Part shown: positions 23,202-33,000 of the stretch, in pieces
Position numbering within the stretch: the stretch's first letter is position 1
Layout: every line of letters begins with the position of its first letter
Origin: Acetomicrobium thermoterrenum DSM 13490
Lineage (GTDB): Bacteria > Synergistota > Synergistia > Synergistales > Acetomicrobiaceae
Assembly: GCF_900107215.1 (NCBI RefSeq)
Contig: NZ_FNPD01000006.1
Coordinates: 113,403-150,787 of the forward strand
Length of the DNA: 37,385 bases
Direction of reading: 5' to 3'
Notes under the pieces: generated by a model
What the model saw: only the letters and a program-made list of their open reading frames with translations
The model's database searches: none
What the model was told of the DNA's origin: nothing
Translations under genes and position numbers: made by a program

Positions 23202-24125
23202 TTAAAAGTACAAGAAGCAGGCCACGCTTCTGTCGTCTCCGATTTTCTTTAGGGGAGGAAGAGCGTGGCATCTGTCCGATGCGTAGGGACATAGGGAGAA
23301 ATAGGGGCAGCCTTTCCAGTGAGGAGGAAGGGGCCTTCTTTTCGTCTTTATCTCGATTGGCTTTCCAAGCCTTGGAAGAGCCGCGGAAAGCGCCATGGTA
23401 TAAGGGTGGAGAGGATCTTTCAGGAGGGGGCCGGTATGGCCTGTTTCGCACATGTGACCACTATAAAGGACAATCCCCCTTTCGGCGATGACCTTGGCCA
23501 GTAAGAGGTCGTGGGTTACGAAGATCAGGGACATGCCTCTTCGGTGGTGTCCTCTTATTAGATTGACCAGATCCATGCGCGTTGATGCATCCTGCATGGA
23601 AGTGGGTTCGTCAGCGAAAAGCAGCTTCGGATCCGTTACGAGGGCACGGGCCAACATTATCCTCTGGCGCTGGCCACCCGAGAAACCCTGGATCAATTTT
23701 CTGTTCCATAGGGTTTCTCCTATGCCCAAAGATGACAAAAGCTCCTTTGCCCTCTCCAGTCCTGTCTTTTTGACGTTTAATCGGGTAATTACAAGCGGCT
23801 CCATTGCAGCTTGAAGGGCAGTAAGGGTCGGCGGCAGACCTCCGAAGGGATCCTGGGGTATGTAGCCGCAAGCTTTCCTTATCTCCCGAAGCTCTTCGTC
23901 GCCGACTTCATCCAAATATTTGCCGAAGAGGTGCACCCTTCCGCGGGTGGGTTCAATAAGGCCCAGAAGGATTCGTAACATCGAAGTCTTGCCGCTCCCC
24001 GATTCTCCTATAAAGGCGATGCTTCCGCCTCTTTGTATGGAAAATGAGACGCCGGAAAGGGCATAATTTTTTTCTTTGCCGAAGGCGAGGGTCACATTTT
24101 CCGCCGAAACTATCTCTTCTTTCAA
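23202..24125 (-). CDS. Oligopeptide/dipeptide ABC transporter ATP-binding protein (DppF/OppF type)
   Basis: This 307-residue cytoplasmic ATPase starts at TTG 24125, overlapping the stop of the upstream ATPase (ATTGA), with GGAGGAAG just before. Walker A is GESGSGKTS (near residue 40), the Q-loop region is YIPQDPFG, the signature is FSGGQRQRIMLARAL, Walker B is LLFADEPTS and the switch is FVTHD. The tail has the oligopeptide-type domain with DPLHPYTMALSAALP and a four-cysteine pattern (CPYFSLC, RCH, VACF), which in OppF/OppD relatives can hold an iron-sulfur cluster. It pairs with the preceding gene to drive import. Last gene of the six-gene leftward operon, close to the island edge but intact. 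Confidence 0.92.
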   Translation of the reverse strand: MKEEIVSAENVTLAFGKEKNYALSGVSFSIQRGGSIAFIGESGSGKTSMLRILLGLIEPTRGRVHLFGKYLDEVGDEELREIRKACGYIPQDPFGGLPPTLTALQAAMEPLVITRLNVKKTGLERAKELLSSLGIGETLWNRKLIQGFSGGQRQRIMLARALVTDPKLLFADEPTSMQDASTRMDLVNLIRGHHRRGMSLIFVTHDLLLAKVIAERGIVLYSGHMCETGHTGPLLKDPLHPYTMALSAALPRLGKPIEIKTKRRPLPPHWKGCPYFSLCPYASDRCHALPPLKKIGDDRSVACFLYF

Positions 24126-24892
24126 TGTTCTTCCTCCATTGTGCGCAGGGATCTGATCAGAGAGATCGTGTGGGGGTGCTTTGGATCGTTAATAATTCTA
24201 TCCCTTTCGGCGGTCTCCACGATTCGGCTTCTGTGCATAACTGATATTTTATCGGCAATAGAGGCGGCCAGGGCCAAATCATGGGTTACCATCAACATGC
24301 CCATATTGCGTGCCTTCACTATTCTTTTGAGGAGATCGATTATTTCAGCTTGCGTTATGACGTCCAGGGCGGTGGTCGGTTCGTCCGCCAGCAAATAATC
24401 GGGGCTGCAACATAGAGCCATCGCAATAGCGCAGCGCTGTTTTTGGCCCCCCGACATCTCGTGAGGAAATCTACGGAGAAACTTTCGATCCAAGCCCACT
24501 TCCTCCAGAAGTTCGCCCGCCCTGGCCGCTGCGTCTGTCTCCTTCATATTCAGATGTTCTTGCATTGCCTCGACGAACTGTCTTTCCATCGCCAAGACAG
24601 GAGTGAAGGAGTTCATCGAACCTTGAAGCACCAAAGATACCTTCTTCCATCTGAATTGCCTTTTCCTGTCGTGGGGAAGGCTCAAGAAGTTTATGCCGTC
24701 TAAAAAGACTTCACCCGATGTCTTGGATCCTCTGGGCAAAAGGGCAAGGGATGCGTAAAGGAGGCTGCTTTTGCCGCTGCCCGATTCTCCTACCAATGCC
24801 ACTATCTCACCTGGTGAAAGCATTAGATTGGCGTCTGTAACGGCTTCGACGCCGTTGGGGTAGGTAACGCTTAAATGGCTAATCTCCATCAT
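24122..24892 (-). CDS. Oligopeptide/dipeptide ABC transporter ATP-binding protein (DppD/OppD type)
   Basis: This ATPase is about 256 residues from ATG 24892; a second ATG follows at 24889, and ATGA overlaps the permease stop. The open frame extends 171 bases further upstream inside the permease gene but lacks homology. Walker A is GESGSGKSSLL, Q-loop VSLVLQGSMNSF, signature EMSGGQKQRCAIAMAL, Walker B YLLADEPTTALD and switch MVTHD. It ends shortly after KHPHTISLIRSL, without the long cysteine tail of typical OppD, so it is about 60-70 residues shorter than usual. It forms the second half of the ATPase heterodimer with the downstream gene. Confidence 0.9.
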   Translation of the reverse strand: MMEISHLSVTYPNGVEAVTDANLMLSPGEIVALVGESGSGKSSLLYASLALLPRGSKTSGEVFLDGINFLSLPHDRKRQFRWKKVSLVLQGSMNSFTPVLAMERQFVEAMQEHLNMKETDAAARAGELLEEVGLDRKFLRRFPHEMSGGQKQRCAIAMALCCSPDYLLADEPTTALDVITQAEIIDLLKRIVKARNMGMLMVTHDLALAASIADKISVMHRSRIVETAERDRIINDPKHPHTISLIRSLRTMEEEH

Positions 24893-26070
24893 TTCCTCAA
24901 ACTCTCCTTCAATCGCGGATCTGTTCTCTCCTCGAGTTGCCTTCCTATGCCGATAAAGGTAAGGCATATCGCGGCTATTCCCAGGCCAGGTGGAAATATA
25001 AGCCACCAAGCGCCTCCTGTGAAGGCGCCAAATACGTGAGCTTCGTGTAACATCCGCCCCCACGAGGGCATTAAAGGATCGGAAAGGCCCAGAAAAGAGA
25101 GCCCCGCTTCGGCCAGTATCGCTCCAGGCACGCCGAGCGCCATTTGGGCAAGCAGAAGAGGCAGCGCTTCCGGCACGAGATGTCGGGCCAAGATGTATCC
25201 CGTTGGCGCTCCCAGGGCTCGAAGGTTTTCAATGTAAGGAGCTTCTCTGATCGATAGTGTCATAGCTCTGACGACCCGTGCCGTTCCCATCCAGGAAAAA
25301 ATGGACAACACCAGTACTATCTGCCAGAGCCCTCTTCCCCATATCCCTGAAATAACCATCAATATCGGCAGAGTCGGTATGGCAAGCAAGACGTCGATCA
25401 TCCTCATTATCGCCGAATCGACGAAACCGCCCAAATAACCTGCCAGCAAGCCCAACCCCATTCCTAGCGTAGAGGCCAGCAAAGTGGCGGATATTCCCAC
25501 CAAGAGGGAAATTTTGATGCCCTCCACGAAGAGGCGTAAGACATCTCTTCCCCTTTGATCAGTCCCAAAGATACCCCATCTTCCGACGTGGATGTCCAGG
25601 TTCAGATCGATGGTCGCATCCTCGTCGGATTTAACGATTAATTCGTATATGCCCCTTTCGGAGAAGGCGATCTCCGAAAGGTCTGAGAAGGGATCCATGC
25701 CCAACTCTAATTTCAGGGGCACATCCCTGGAATCGATGTCGATATCGAACCTTTTGGCTCCCGAGAGATCCGCCAATTTGTAAGCTCCGCTTGGCGTTAC
25801 GAGTAAAATAAAGGCTCTTTCGGGAGGTCTGTCGAAGGATACGGTGCCTTTTAGAGAGAATGTCGCAGGAGGATTGCCGTCCCATTTGAAGGAGAAGATC
25901 TGGTCCTTCACACTGTAAGATCGGGGAGCCGGCGATTTAAGGTCTAGCCAGAGTGGCTTGGAAAAGGGCGGAGCTACCGTTTCGTTTGCAGGTCCCATGA
26001 AAAGCGGGGCCAAAAATGCCAAAATGAGGAAGATGATCAGGATGAGAATGCCGTAACGTCGCAAGATCAT
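24889..26070 (-). CDS. ABC transporter permease (DppC type) with large extracytoplasmic insertion
   Basis: This inner-membrane permease has 393 residues, about 100 more than usual DppC/OppC. TM1 is residues 5-24. The conserved DppC pattern then appears only at residue 169 (GTDQRGRDVLRLF), followed by five helices and the EAA loop RALGAPTGYILARHLVPE that contacts the ATPases. Residues about 28-165, normally around 40, form a soluble segment rich in alternating hydrophobic residues (ERAFILLVTPSGAYKLADL, then IYELIVKSDEDATIDLNLDI), which suggests a beta-sandwich outside the membrane. It overlaps its neighbours by ATGA on both sides. The insertion faces the binding protein, which in this operon is itself rearranged. 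Confidence 0.9.
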   Translation of the reverse strand: MILRRYGILILIIFLILAFLAPLFMGPANETVAPPFSKPLWLDLKSPAPRSYSVKDQIFSFKWDGNPPATFSLKGTVSFDRPPERAFILLVTPSGAYKLADLSGAKRFDIDIDSRDVPLKLELGMDPFSDLSEIAFSERGIYELIVKSDEDATIDLNLDIHVGRWGIFGTDQRGRDVLRLFVEGIKISLLVGISATLLASTLGMGLGLLAGYLGGFVDSAIMRMIDVLLAIPTLPILMVISGIWGRGLWQIVLVLSIFSWMGTARVVRAMTLSIREAPYIENLRALGAPTGYILARHLVPEALPLLLAQMALGVPGAILAEAGLSFLGLSDPLMPSWGRMLHEAHVFGAFTGGAWWLIFPPGLGIAAICLTFIGIGRQLEERTDPRLKESLRK

Positions 26071-27047
26071 CGCCTTACCTTTCTGAAGCTTATTCTCGGA
26101 TCCACCAAGGCATAGGCTACGTCAGCCAGCAGGTTACATATGACGGTTATTAAGGCAAGAAGGTAAAAGGCGGCCCCGGCTGCCGGATAATCGTGTCCCG
26201 AGACGGCCTCGAGCAAAAATTTTCCAACGCCGTGGAGGGAAAAGACCGTCTCCGTGATCACCGCTCCCGATATAACCCCCGGCAGGGACAGGAAAAAAAT
26301 GGTTATAATTGGAGGGAGGGCAGTCCTGAAAGCATGTCCCCAAAGGATTTGGCCTTCTCTCAGCCCCTTCGCCCTAGCCAGCAAGACGAAGTCCTCTCCT
26401 AAGGTCTTTACCATAAGGTTTCTGACGTAAAGCGCCCACGAACCAAAGCCGATCAGCACCAGAGAAAGGACCGGTAAGGCCATATGCCATACTTTGTCTC
26501 CAAGGAGGTTCCAGAAACCGACGGGTGGAGGGATGGAGGCGCTGCCCCTCAGGGGAAAGAGGGGAAGGACATGGGCGAAGAGCAGTAAGAGGACCAGTTG
26601 TACGAAGAAGGATGGAAAGGAAAACGATACTGCTCCCGACATCAATACGATCTTTTCGCTGAATTTCCCCCTCCCTTTTGCAGCCATCACCCCCAGAAAG
26701 GTACCCAATACGGCAGAGAGGAAAAGGGAAGGCAAAAGCAGCGCCAACGTATTGGGCAGCCTCTCGGCCAATTCCTGCCAAACAGGTTTTTGAGATAAAA
26801 AGGAAAGTCCGAATTTGAAGGAGAGCATTTGTTTGACGTACAAAAGAAATTGTTGGAATAGAGGTTTGTCCAGGCCGTAGGATTTCAACAGCTCCTCCTT
26901 TGCTTCGGGAGAAAAACGTGGGTCAAGTAAGGTGCTCGTAGGGTCACCGGGCATCAGCCTGAAAAGAAAAAAATTAAGAGATAGAACAATGACTATGACC
27001 AAAAGGCTTGTGAAGATCCTGCGCATCCAGTAATTACCGCTTTTCAA
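26067..27047 (-). CDS. ABC transporter permease (DppB type)
   Basis: This 326-residue permease starts at TTG 27047, overlapping the binding-protein stop (TTGA); an in-frame ATG eight codons in is the alternative. Typical DppB features are an N-terminal helix ending FRLMPGDPTS, then SPEAKEELLKSYGLDKPL, six helices and the EAA loop YVRNLMVKTLGEDFVLLARA KGL region. The C-terminus has VITETVFSLHGVGKFLLEAV and a final VDPRI. It forms the membrane channel with the DppC-type protein and looks normal in length. Ribosome site is weak, so translational coupling to the upstream gene is likely. Confidence 0.93.
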   Translation of the reverse strand: MKSGNYWMRRIFTSLLVIVIVLSLNFFLFRLMPGDPTSTLLDPRFSPEAKEELLKSYGLDKPLFQQFLLYVKQMLSFKFGLSFLSQKPVWQELAERLPNTLALLLPSLFLSAVLGTFLGVMAAKGRGKFSEKIVLMSGAVSFSFPSFFVQLVLLLLFAHVLPLFPLRGSASIPPPVGFWNLLGDKVWHMALPVLSLVLIGFGSWALYVRNLMVKTLGEDFVLLARAKGLREGQILWGHAFRTALPPIITIFFLSLPGVISGAVITETVFSLHGVGKFLLEAVSGHDYPAAGAAFYLLALITVICNLLADVAYALVDPRISFRKVRR

Positions 27048-28711
27048 CGAACAGCTCTCCTCCAGTAATTATTGTTTTTAAGAAGTTTTACATACTCTCC
27101 GGGTTTATAACTTGCAAATTGGAAGGGCCCTGTGCCGATCAACTTATCCGGAGAAAGAGACCTCCAATCCTCTGTGTTACAAAGCACGTGGGCGGGCAGT
27201 ATGGGCAATCCCCCGATTTGATGTAAATACCAAAAGCTTCTTTGTGAAAATGTTATGACGACGAGGTCTCCCTGTATCTTTATGTCTTCTATGTCTTTGA
27301 CATTATCGTAGTACCTGGGGATGGAGTGTCTGCGCATGAAGGCTATGGTAGCTTTTACGTCTTCGGCGGTAAAGGGTTTGCCGTCATGCCATTTAATATC
27401 TTCCCTGACGACAAAGAAAAGGCGCGTCCTTTCTCTGCCATCGTCGGTGGTCTCTATCCTCCAGCTTTTTGCAAGCCATGGAATGTCTTCCAGTGTGAAG
27501 GGATCGGTGCCCAGTAGTGATTCGTATATCAATGAAAGCACTTGCCAATCGTAGGCACTGCCCGCAGACAGAGGGTTCAGATTGCGAGGCTCTTCGGGCA
27601 GGGACCAATAGAAGTTTTTTCTGCCCTTTCTGTGTTTCAGGGATAAAAATGAGTAGACGTTATCGGGAGTCGTGTATTTAGAGGTTACGGCGTTTTCCCA
27701 ATCGTTTCGCAGTGCCGTGACGTAGTATCTGGAGTATATCGGCACCTGAGGGACGTACTCATAAAGGAGCTTTTGCGCTTCCCTGGCAGCTGCGCGCGCC
27801 TCATTTTCATCCTTTGCGTATTTAAGAGCTTCCAGCGCCTCATCCAAATCAGGTAACTTTATACCGCTTATGTTATAGCCACCCTCTATATCCATTGAGG
27901 AGTGATAGAATGCGTACAGGCTGTCAGGGTCTCGAGACAGCCCCCAGGCAATGACATAGGCATCGAAATCCCTTCTATCGAGGCGGGAAACCATCATGGA
28001 AAAATCCATAGGCTCCGTCTCGATGGGGATACCGAGGCCTCTCATCGATTCGCAGATCCTCTCCGCTATCTCCGCTGTAGTGGGTGCCACCTGGGCCGTG
28101 GGTGTCATGAGCTTCATCCTGGGAATGGGTTTGGTCTGTCCCGGATATATCAAGACCCCCTTTTTGCTCCAGCGCCAGCCGGACTTCTCAAGCCTCTCCC
28201 TTGCCTTTTCGAGATTTGACTCCCCTACAGGTGATTCTGCCTGGTAGGGAGAAGCAGGAGGCAAAAAGGAAAAAAGAGGCAGGGCATAACCTCCAAAAAC
28301 ATCTCTCACAATTTGCTTTCTATCCAGGACCTCCCATATCGATCGTCTCAGCTCCACCCTGTCCCATGGGGGCTTTCTTAAATTAAGCCCCAAAAAGAAG
28401 GCATGAAATCCCTCGGCCAGGTAGAGGTCTATCTTTTCGTTATCGCTAAGTCTTCTTATATCCGAAATACGAGCGATATCCCCCAGCATATCTACCTTGC
28501 CGCCTTCCAGCGCCAAAAGCTGGGCGTCGTTGTCCTTTATGATGACGCAATAAAGATCTTCGATGGTTAGCAGGTCAGTTGGCAGATCGTATTCGTCGAA
28601 GGGCGCTGCCGCTCCTATATGGGGTGCAAAGGCAAAGAGAAGGGCCGTAAAGGCGACAAGGGCAACAAGGGCAAAGACTTTAGAATTATAAAGGGCTTTG
28701 CTGTCTCTCAC
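27044..28711 (-). CDS. Family 5 (peptide-type) solute-binding protein with swapped halves (circular permutation)
   Basis: This 555-residue exported protein starts at GTG 28711 with AAAGGA upstream. Residues 1-36 are a signal peptide without a lipobox. In ordinary SBP_bac_5 proteins the order is N-terminal part (LNPL..., PWLA.SW, KWHDGKPFTAEDV, GTGPF, NNYW) and then C-terminal part (DA.LLAL..G.VDM, NLRKPP, IWEVLDRK.IV, sugar/peptide-binding C-lobe). Here the second part comes first: DNDAQLLALEGGKVDML (60-76), LGLNLRKPPWDRVELRRSIW (107-126), DRKQIVRDVFGGYALP, to about 356. The first part follows: EEPRNLNPLSAGSAYDW (373-389), PWLAKSW, IKWHDGKPFTAEDV (439-452), GTGPFQFASYKPGEYV, ending NNNYWRRAVR. 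The old ends are joined by about ten basic residues (KHRKGRKNFY). All core motifs occur once. It should bind peptides or similar for the downstream transporter. Confidence 0.88.
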   Translation of the reverse strand: MRDSKALYNSKVFALVALVAFTALLFAFAPHIGAAAPFDEYDLPTDLLTIEDLYCVIIKDNDAQLLALEGGKVDMLGDIARISDIRRLSDNEKIDLYLAEGFHAFFLGLNLRKPPWDRVELRRSIWEVLDRKQIVRDVFGGYALPLFSFLPPASPYQAESPVGESNLEKARERLEKSGWRWSKKGVLIYPGQTKPIPRMKLMTPTAQVAPTTAEIAERICESMRGLGIPIETEPMDFSMMVSRLDRRDFDAYVIAWGLSRDPDSLYAFYHSSMDIEGGYNISGIKLPDLDEALEALKYAKDENEARAAAREAQKLLYEYVPQVPIYSRYYVTALRNDWENAVTSKYTTPDNVYSFLSLKHRKGRKNFYWSLPEEPRNLNPLSAGSAYDWQVLSLIYESLLGTDPFTLEDIPWLAKSWRIETTDDGRERTRLFFVVREDIKWHDGKPFTAEDVKATIAFMRRHSIPRYYDNVKDIEDIKIQGDLVVITFSQRSFWYLHQIGGLPILPAHVLCNTEDWRSLSPDKLIGTGPFQFASYKPGEYVKLLKNNNYWRRAVR

Positions 28712-28732
28712 GGACGTATCCTTTGGATTAGC

Positions 28733-29884
28733 CTAACACTCCGGCGGCGGTGCCCAGATGCCCTCAGCAGCGTCGCGCATTACTGGACAATAAACGATAC
28801 CGACCTTGGCGGTCCTGGAGCAGGCGTTGCAAGAAATGCATTCGGCTGGCTCTCCGTCTCCCGAGGCCCATCGATTCACCAAATCCGGTTCCGCTATGAG
28901 GGGCCTCGACAAGGAGAAGGCCTCTGCCGTACCTCTATCAAAAAGATTGACCATACTTTCCTGGGATCTCAATCCGCCGACCAATATTACCTGGGTGGCC
29001 TTGCCCACCCGCTCCCTTATAGCGCTGGCTTCTTCTGCAAAATAGCCCTCGTTTTTACCGGCTATTATGCCCGTACGGGATGGCGAAAGGTTTTTGTCTC
29101 CGTAGAAGGTTCCGCCCGAAACTTCAATGGCGTCGACTTTTACCCTGGCCAGTTCCTGGGCAAGCCTTATCCCCTCAAGGCTGGAGTAACCCTCGTTAGC
29201 TCCCTCTGTGACCGATATCTTGACCCAGAGAGGAAAATCTTCTCCGGTGCGATATCTGATTTCCTCAAGGATCTCGAAAACTATTCGCGCTCTTTTTAGG
29301 ATATCCTCTCCTCCGTATCCGTCCTTCCTTTTGTTGAAGATGGGGGAAAGAAATTGAGTCAGAAGAAATCCGTGAGCGAGGTGAAGCTGTACCCCATCGG
29401 CATTAGAAACCTTCGCTCTTTGGGCTGCCTTTGCGAAATCCGTTATGAGCGAATGAATCTCGGATATGGTCATCCCTTTGCAGGGACGGCCCGTCATTGG
29501 GTTTTTGACATCCGAGGGAGCAAGCGCAACCCCGTCTTCTGCTGTAATGCTAAAGGCACCGGCATGTGAGATCTGAACTATCATGGGGCATCCTGTCCCA
29601 TGAGCTTCGCTGACGAGATTGGCGAGTCCGGAGATGTTATCGTCGGAAGATATGGACAGCTGGCGGGGAGAGGCCTTACCGTTGGAGTTAACGTAAGCGT
29701 GACCCGTTATAATGAGTCCTACGCCACCTTTGGCCAACTCCTTGTATTTTTCGATTAATTTGGGAGTTGGATTTCCCGTTTTTTCGTCTGCTCCTGCCAT
29801 GCAAGTGGCCGATCGAATAATTCTATTTTTTACGCCAATCCGTCCTAGCGTGGCAGGTTTCATGATGCTATCGGCAAATGACAT
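28733..29884 (-). CDS. NADH:flavin oxidoreductase / old yellow enzyme family protein
   Basis: This 383-residue FMN TIM-barrel enzyme starts at ATG 29884 behind GGGAGGG; the frame is open 19 codons further upstream without a ribosome site. Family features are RIIRSATCMAGADE near the start, VQISHAGAF, then GVQLHLAHGFLLTQFLSP with the RKDGYGG motif, EVSGGTFYGD and LVGGLRSQE. Near the C-terminus CISCNACSRT followed by YCPV would bind a 4Fe-4S cluster, as in 2,4-dienoyl-CoA reductases and related anaerobic enzymes. The C-terminal FAD/NAD domain of those enzymes is absent. The substrate, probably an unsaturated carbonyl compound, is unknown. It is the first gene of the leftward operon: only 21 bases separate its stop from the binding-protein start. 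Confidence 0.9.
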   Translation of the reverse strand: MSFADSIMKPATLGRIGVKNRIIRSATCMAGADEKTGNPTPKLIEKYKELAKGGVGLIITGHAYVNSNGKASPRQLSISSDDNISGLANLVSEAHGTGCPMIVQISHAGAFSITAEDGVALAPSDVKNPMTGRPCKGMTISEIHSLITDFAKAAQRAKVSNADGVQLHLAHGFLLTQFLSPIFNKRKDGYGGEDILKRARIVFEILEEIRYRTGEDFPLWVKISVTEGANEGYSSLEGIRLAQELARVKVDAIEVSGGTFYGDKNLSPSRTGIIAGKNEGYFAEEASAIRERVGKATQVILVGGLRSQESMVNLFDRGTAEAFSLSRPLIAEPDLVNRWASGDGEPAECISCNACSRTAKVGIVYCPVMRDAAEGIWAPPPEC

Positions 29885-30025
29885 AAATGATCCCTCCCTT
29901 TGTGTGGTCGCCCTGATATTTAGATTATATGTCATTTCCATGGGGCTTGATGTAGAATATGTAATTGAAAATGACTGAAAATATGGGACTATTATTATAT
30001 TAGCATAGCAAAAGAGGAGATAAAT

Positions 30026-33000
30026 ATGAAACGTTTCTTCGCGGGCATAGATATAGGTTCATCTACTATTCATAGCGTCCTTTTGGATGAATCGGGCAAA
30101 ATCTTTTACGTCTCTCCGAGCCTGTCCCATTTTGGGGCCCCTTTGAATAAACTTCCCGATGTATGGGCGTACCTGTCGGCAAACTCAAAAGACGGAGAGA
30201 TTGTCTCCACTGCTTTTACGGGCATTGGTGCTCAATACATTAAAGACGTCTTTCCCGAATTGCTCTTCGACTACGAAAGCGTAACAATTCCAAAAGGGGT
30301 ATCCCTTTTATGTCCCGATGCGGTTTATGTCTTTCACATCGGCGCAAAGGATTCCTACTTCTTCCGATTGGGCCATCTGGAGAAAGAGGTCAATCTGCTC
30401 GAATGGTCCGCTAACAGCAAATGCGGAGGAGGGTCGGGCATACTTATAGAAAAGCAGTTGAGGCGTCTTTATCTCAAAGAAGATGAATTGCTGTTCAATT
30501 CTAATGCTGCCGATGAGAAATCCAAACTCATGGAGAGTCTTTACGAGCAAGCCGAGAAGGACCTGGCCCGACATGAGTCCGTGCAAGGTTTTAATGCTCG
30601 CTGTGGGGTAGTGATTCAGTCGGATTTGATACACGAACAGAACGAGGGAGCAGATCGTGCATATCTGGTATCGCGCTTGTTTGCTACAGTTGCTCGAAAT
30701 TACAAAAACGATGTAGTTGGTGCAAGAGATCTCGATACCTCACTTTGTTCCGTTGCCACGGGAGGTGTTTTTGCAAGCGATTATCTTCTAAAGCGCCTTC
30801 AGGAACTTTTGGGCGTGGTTTTGAAACGACCCCGGCATTTTAGGGCCGTCGCTGCAATAGGAGCAGCCTATGAGGCGATAGAGAAGGGCAATCGTCACGT
30901 TATGGATTTTTCAAAGGTAGGCGAAATTACTTCTTTCGTCAGGGGTAAACGTCCCTCCGCACCTCCTCTATATACATTCTTGGATAAAGTGCACGTATAC
31001 GATGGAGAGGTAAAGGAAGTAGACGGTGGCGATATCAGGGATGTGGTTATTGGCGTTGACGGCGGTTCTACTACGACCAAGGCAGCTGTGGTGGACGTAT
31101 CGACGGGAGACCTCCTCGATAAGATATACATAAGTACCCATGGTGACCCCGAGGGAGCCTTGAAGGAAGTTTTCAGATATCTCTCGGGTAAGGCCGAAAA
31201 CTACAACGTCCGGGGTATATGCACTACCGGTTCGGCCAGAAAGCTTTATGAGCGCATCCTCGTTAGCCAATCGAAGAAAAGGGCCCTTGAATCCGAGGGC
31301 TTTATAGTCCTTGACGGTGCCGTAGATGAAATCACCTGCCATGCCGTTGGCATTAAACATCACGATCCGGCCATAGATACAATTTTCGAAATAGGCGGCC
31401 AGGACATGAAGTTTACGACCTTTAAGGTAAAGGGTAGTGTGCCCACAGATGAGATTGAGGAAGCTCGCATGAACTATTCCTGTCAGGCAGGAGCGGGTCA
31501 GACCCTTGAGAATATGGCACAGCTTTTGGACCTCGACGTTAAATCCAGCCTCCAGGAGGCGGCGCTCAAGGCCGATATAGTTCCTCTGATAGATTCAACT
31601 TGCGGCGTCTTTATGGAGATGGAAGAAAACAGGCTCATAGCAGAGGGCTTCTCAAAGGAACAGATTGCAGCGGCGATCATCAGGGCTACGGCTGCAAGCT
31701 ATTTCAACAAGTTCGTGGGAGGGCCGCAGCATGTAAAAAGCAAATGCTCATGTCAGGGCGGTCCCGCTTTGGGGTTGGCCTTTCTGGCTGCAATGGCCCA
31801 GGTCACGGGCAAGGAGGTATATGCATATCCCCATAGAGAGCTTTTTGGCGCTTGGGGAGCAGGTCTATTTTTGCGCAATAGGATATTGCAGCTGCAAACC
31901 GAAGGAAAGGAAGTGCGATCTGCCTTCAGGGGGTTCGAAGTGGTTGACATGAAATTCGAGAAACGGGATGTCCTGTGCAGTGACCACTTTGGGCCTTTGT
32001 CCTGCGGAATGAGAAACTGTAAGCTGAAGATATTTTCCATAGGAGGAGAAGAGGTTATAACAGGAGGGTTCTGTCCTAGGGGAAACAGCGAGGGGGTGGG
32101 TCAAAGCAGAAAGGATTACGTGGAAATCTATCATAAGTTATTGGATGAACACTTCGACGGCATTTTATATGAAGACTTAGATGAGCTCGATGGATTGGAT
32201 TTGCCCACGATTGGAATACATAGAAGCGGCGTCACCCTAGGCGATTTGGGCATATGGTCGTCGGCTGTCTTTAAAAAGCTGGGATTTCTACCCGTGTTCA
32301 CACCGAAATCGGATGACGAGATAGCCCAAGTAGGCATAAACATCGCTCCCACGGAGTTTTGCATTGCTATGAAGCTTGTAATAGGGCATGCTGCGTTACT
32401 TTATCACGACAGAAGGATTAAGCATATTTTCAACCCCTGTTTCATAGAGGAAACCAGGCCCGAGAAGCCCCATCGCAAGTTTTGCATCTATACCGAAGCT
32501 GAGGGCTATCTCCTGCAGGATATATTGGGAATAGAGCCCGAAAGGGAATTTTTAAGCGTGCTCTACCTTGGCGACGACGAAAGATCAGCCAAATATTTAC
32601 ACGAAGAATTTCGCAGGCTCGGCTACGATTTCAGCGTTGAAAGAATTTTGGAGGCCATGTCCTATGCAAAAGAGAAGCTCAAGGCTTTCAAAGAAGCAGT
32701 TTATAAACACGGCGACGAATTCTTGGAGGAGCTGGAAAGGTCAGGCGAAGTGGGCTATGTGGGATTGGGAAGGGATTACGTGATTTTGGATCCCCAGGCC
32801 TCGTCAAACTCGGGGTCGATGTTCTCGAAGCAGCGGGGCATGAGGTATATTCCCCAAAGTTTTCTCGAGAAACACTACCACGACATTCCCATCGATGAGC
32901 TATGCTACAACGAATATTGGTATCAAAATGCCCACATACTTCAGGCTGCTATATATACGGCAAGACATCCCAGGCTTTTCCCGATCAGGCAGATGAACTT

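Noticed and set aside
28619..29299. A 226-codon rightward frame across the start of the binding-protein gene and the flavoprotein gene.
   Set aside because: It is antisense to two strongly supported genes and has no family match or ribosome site.
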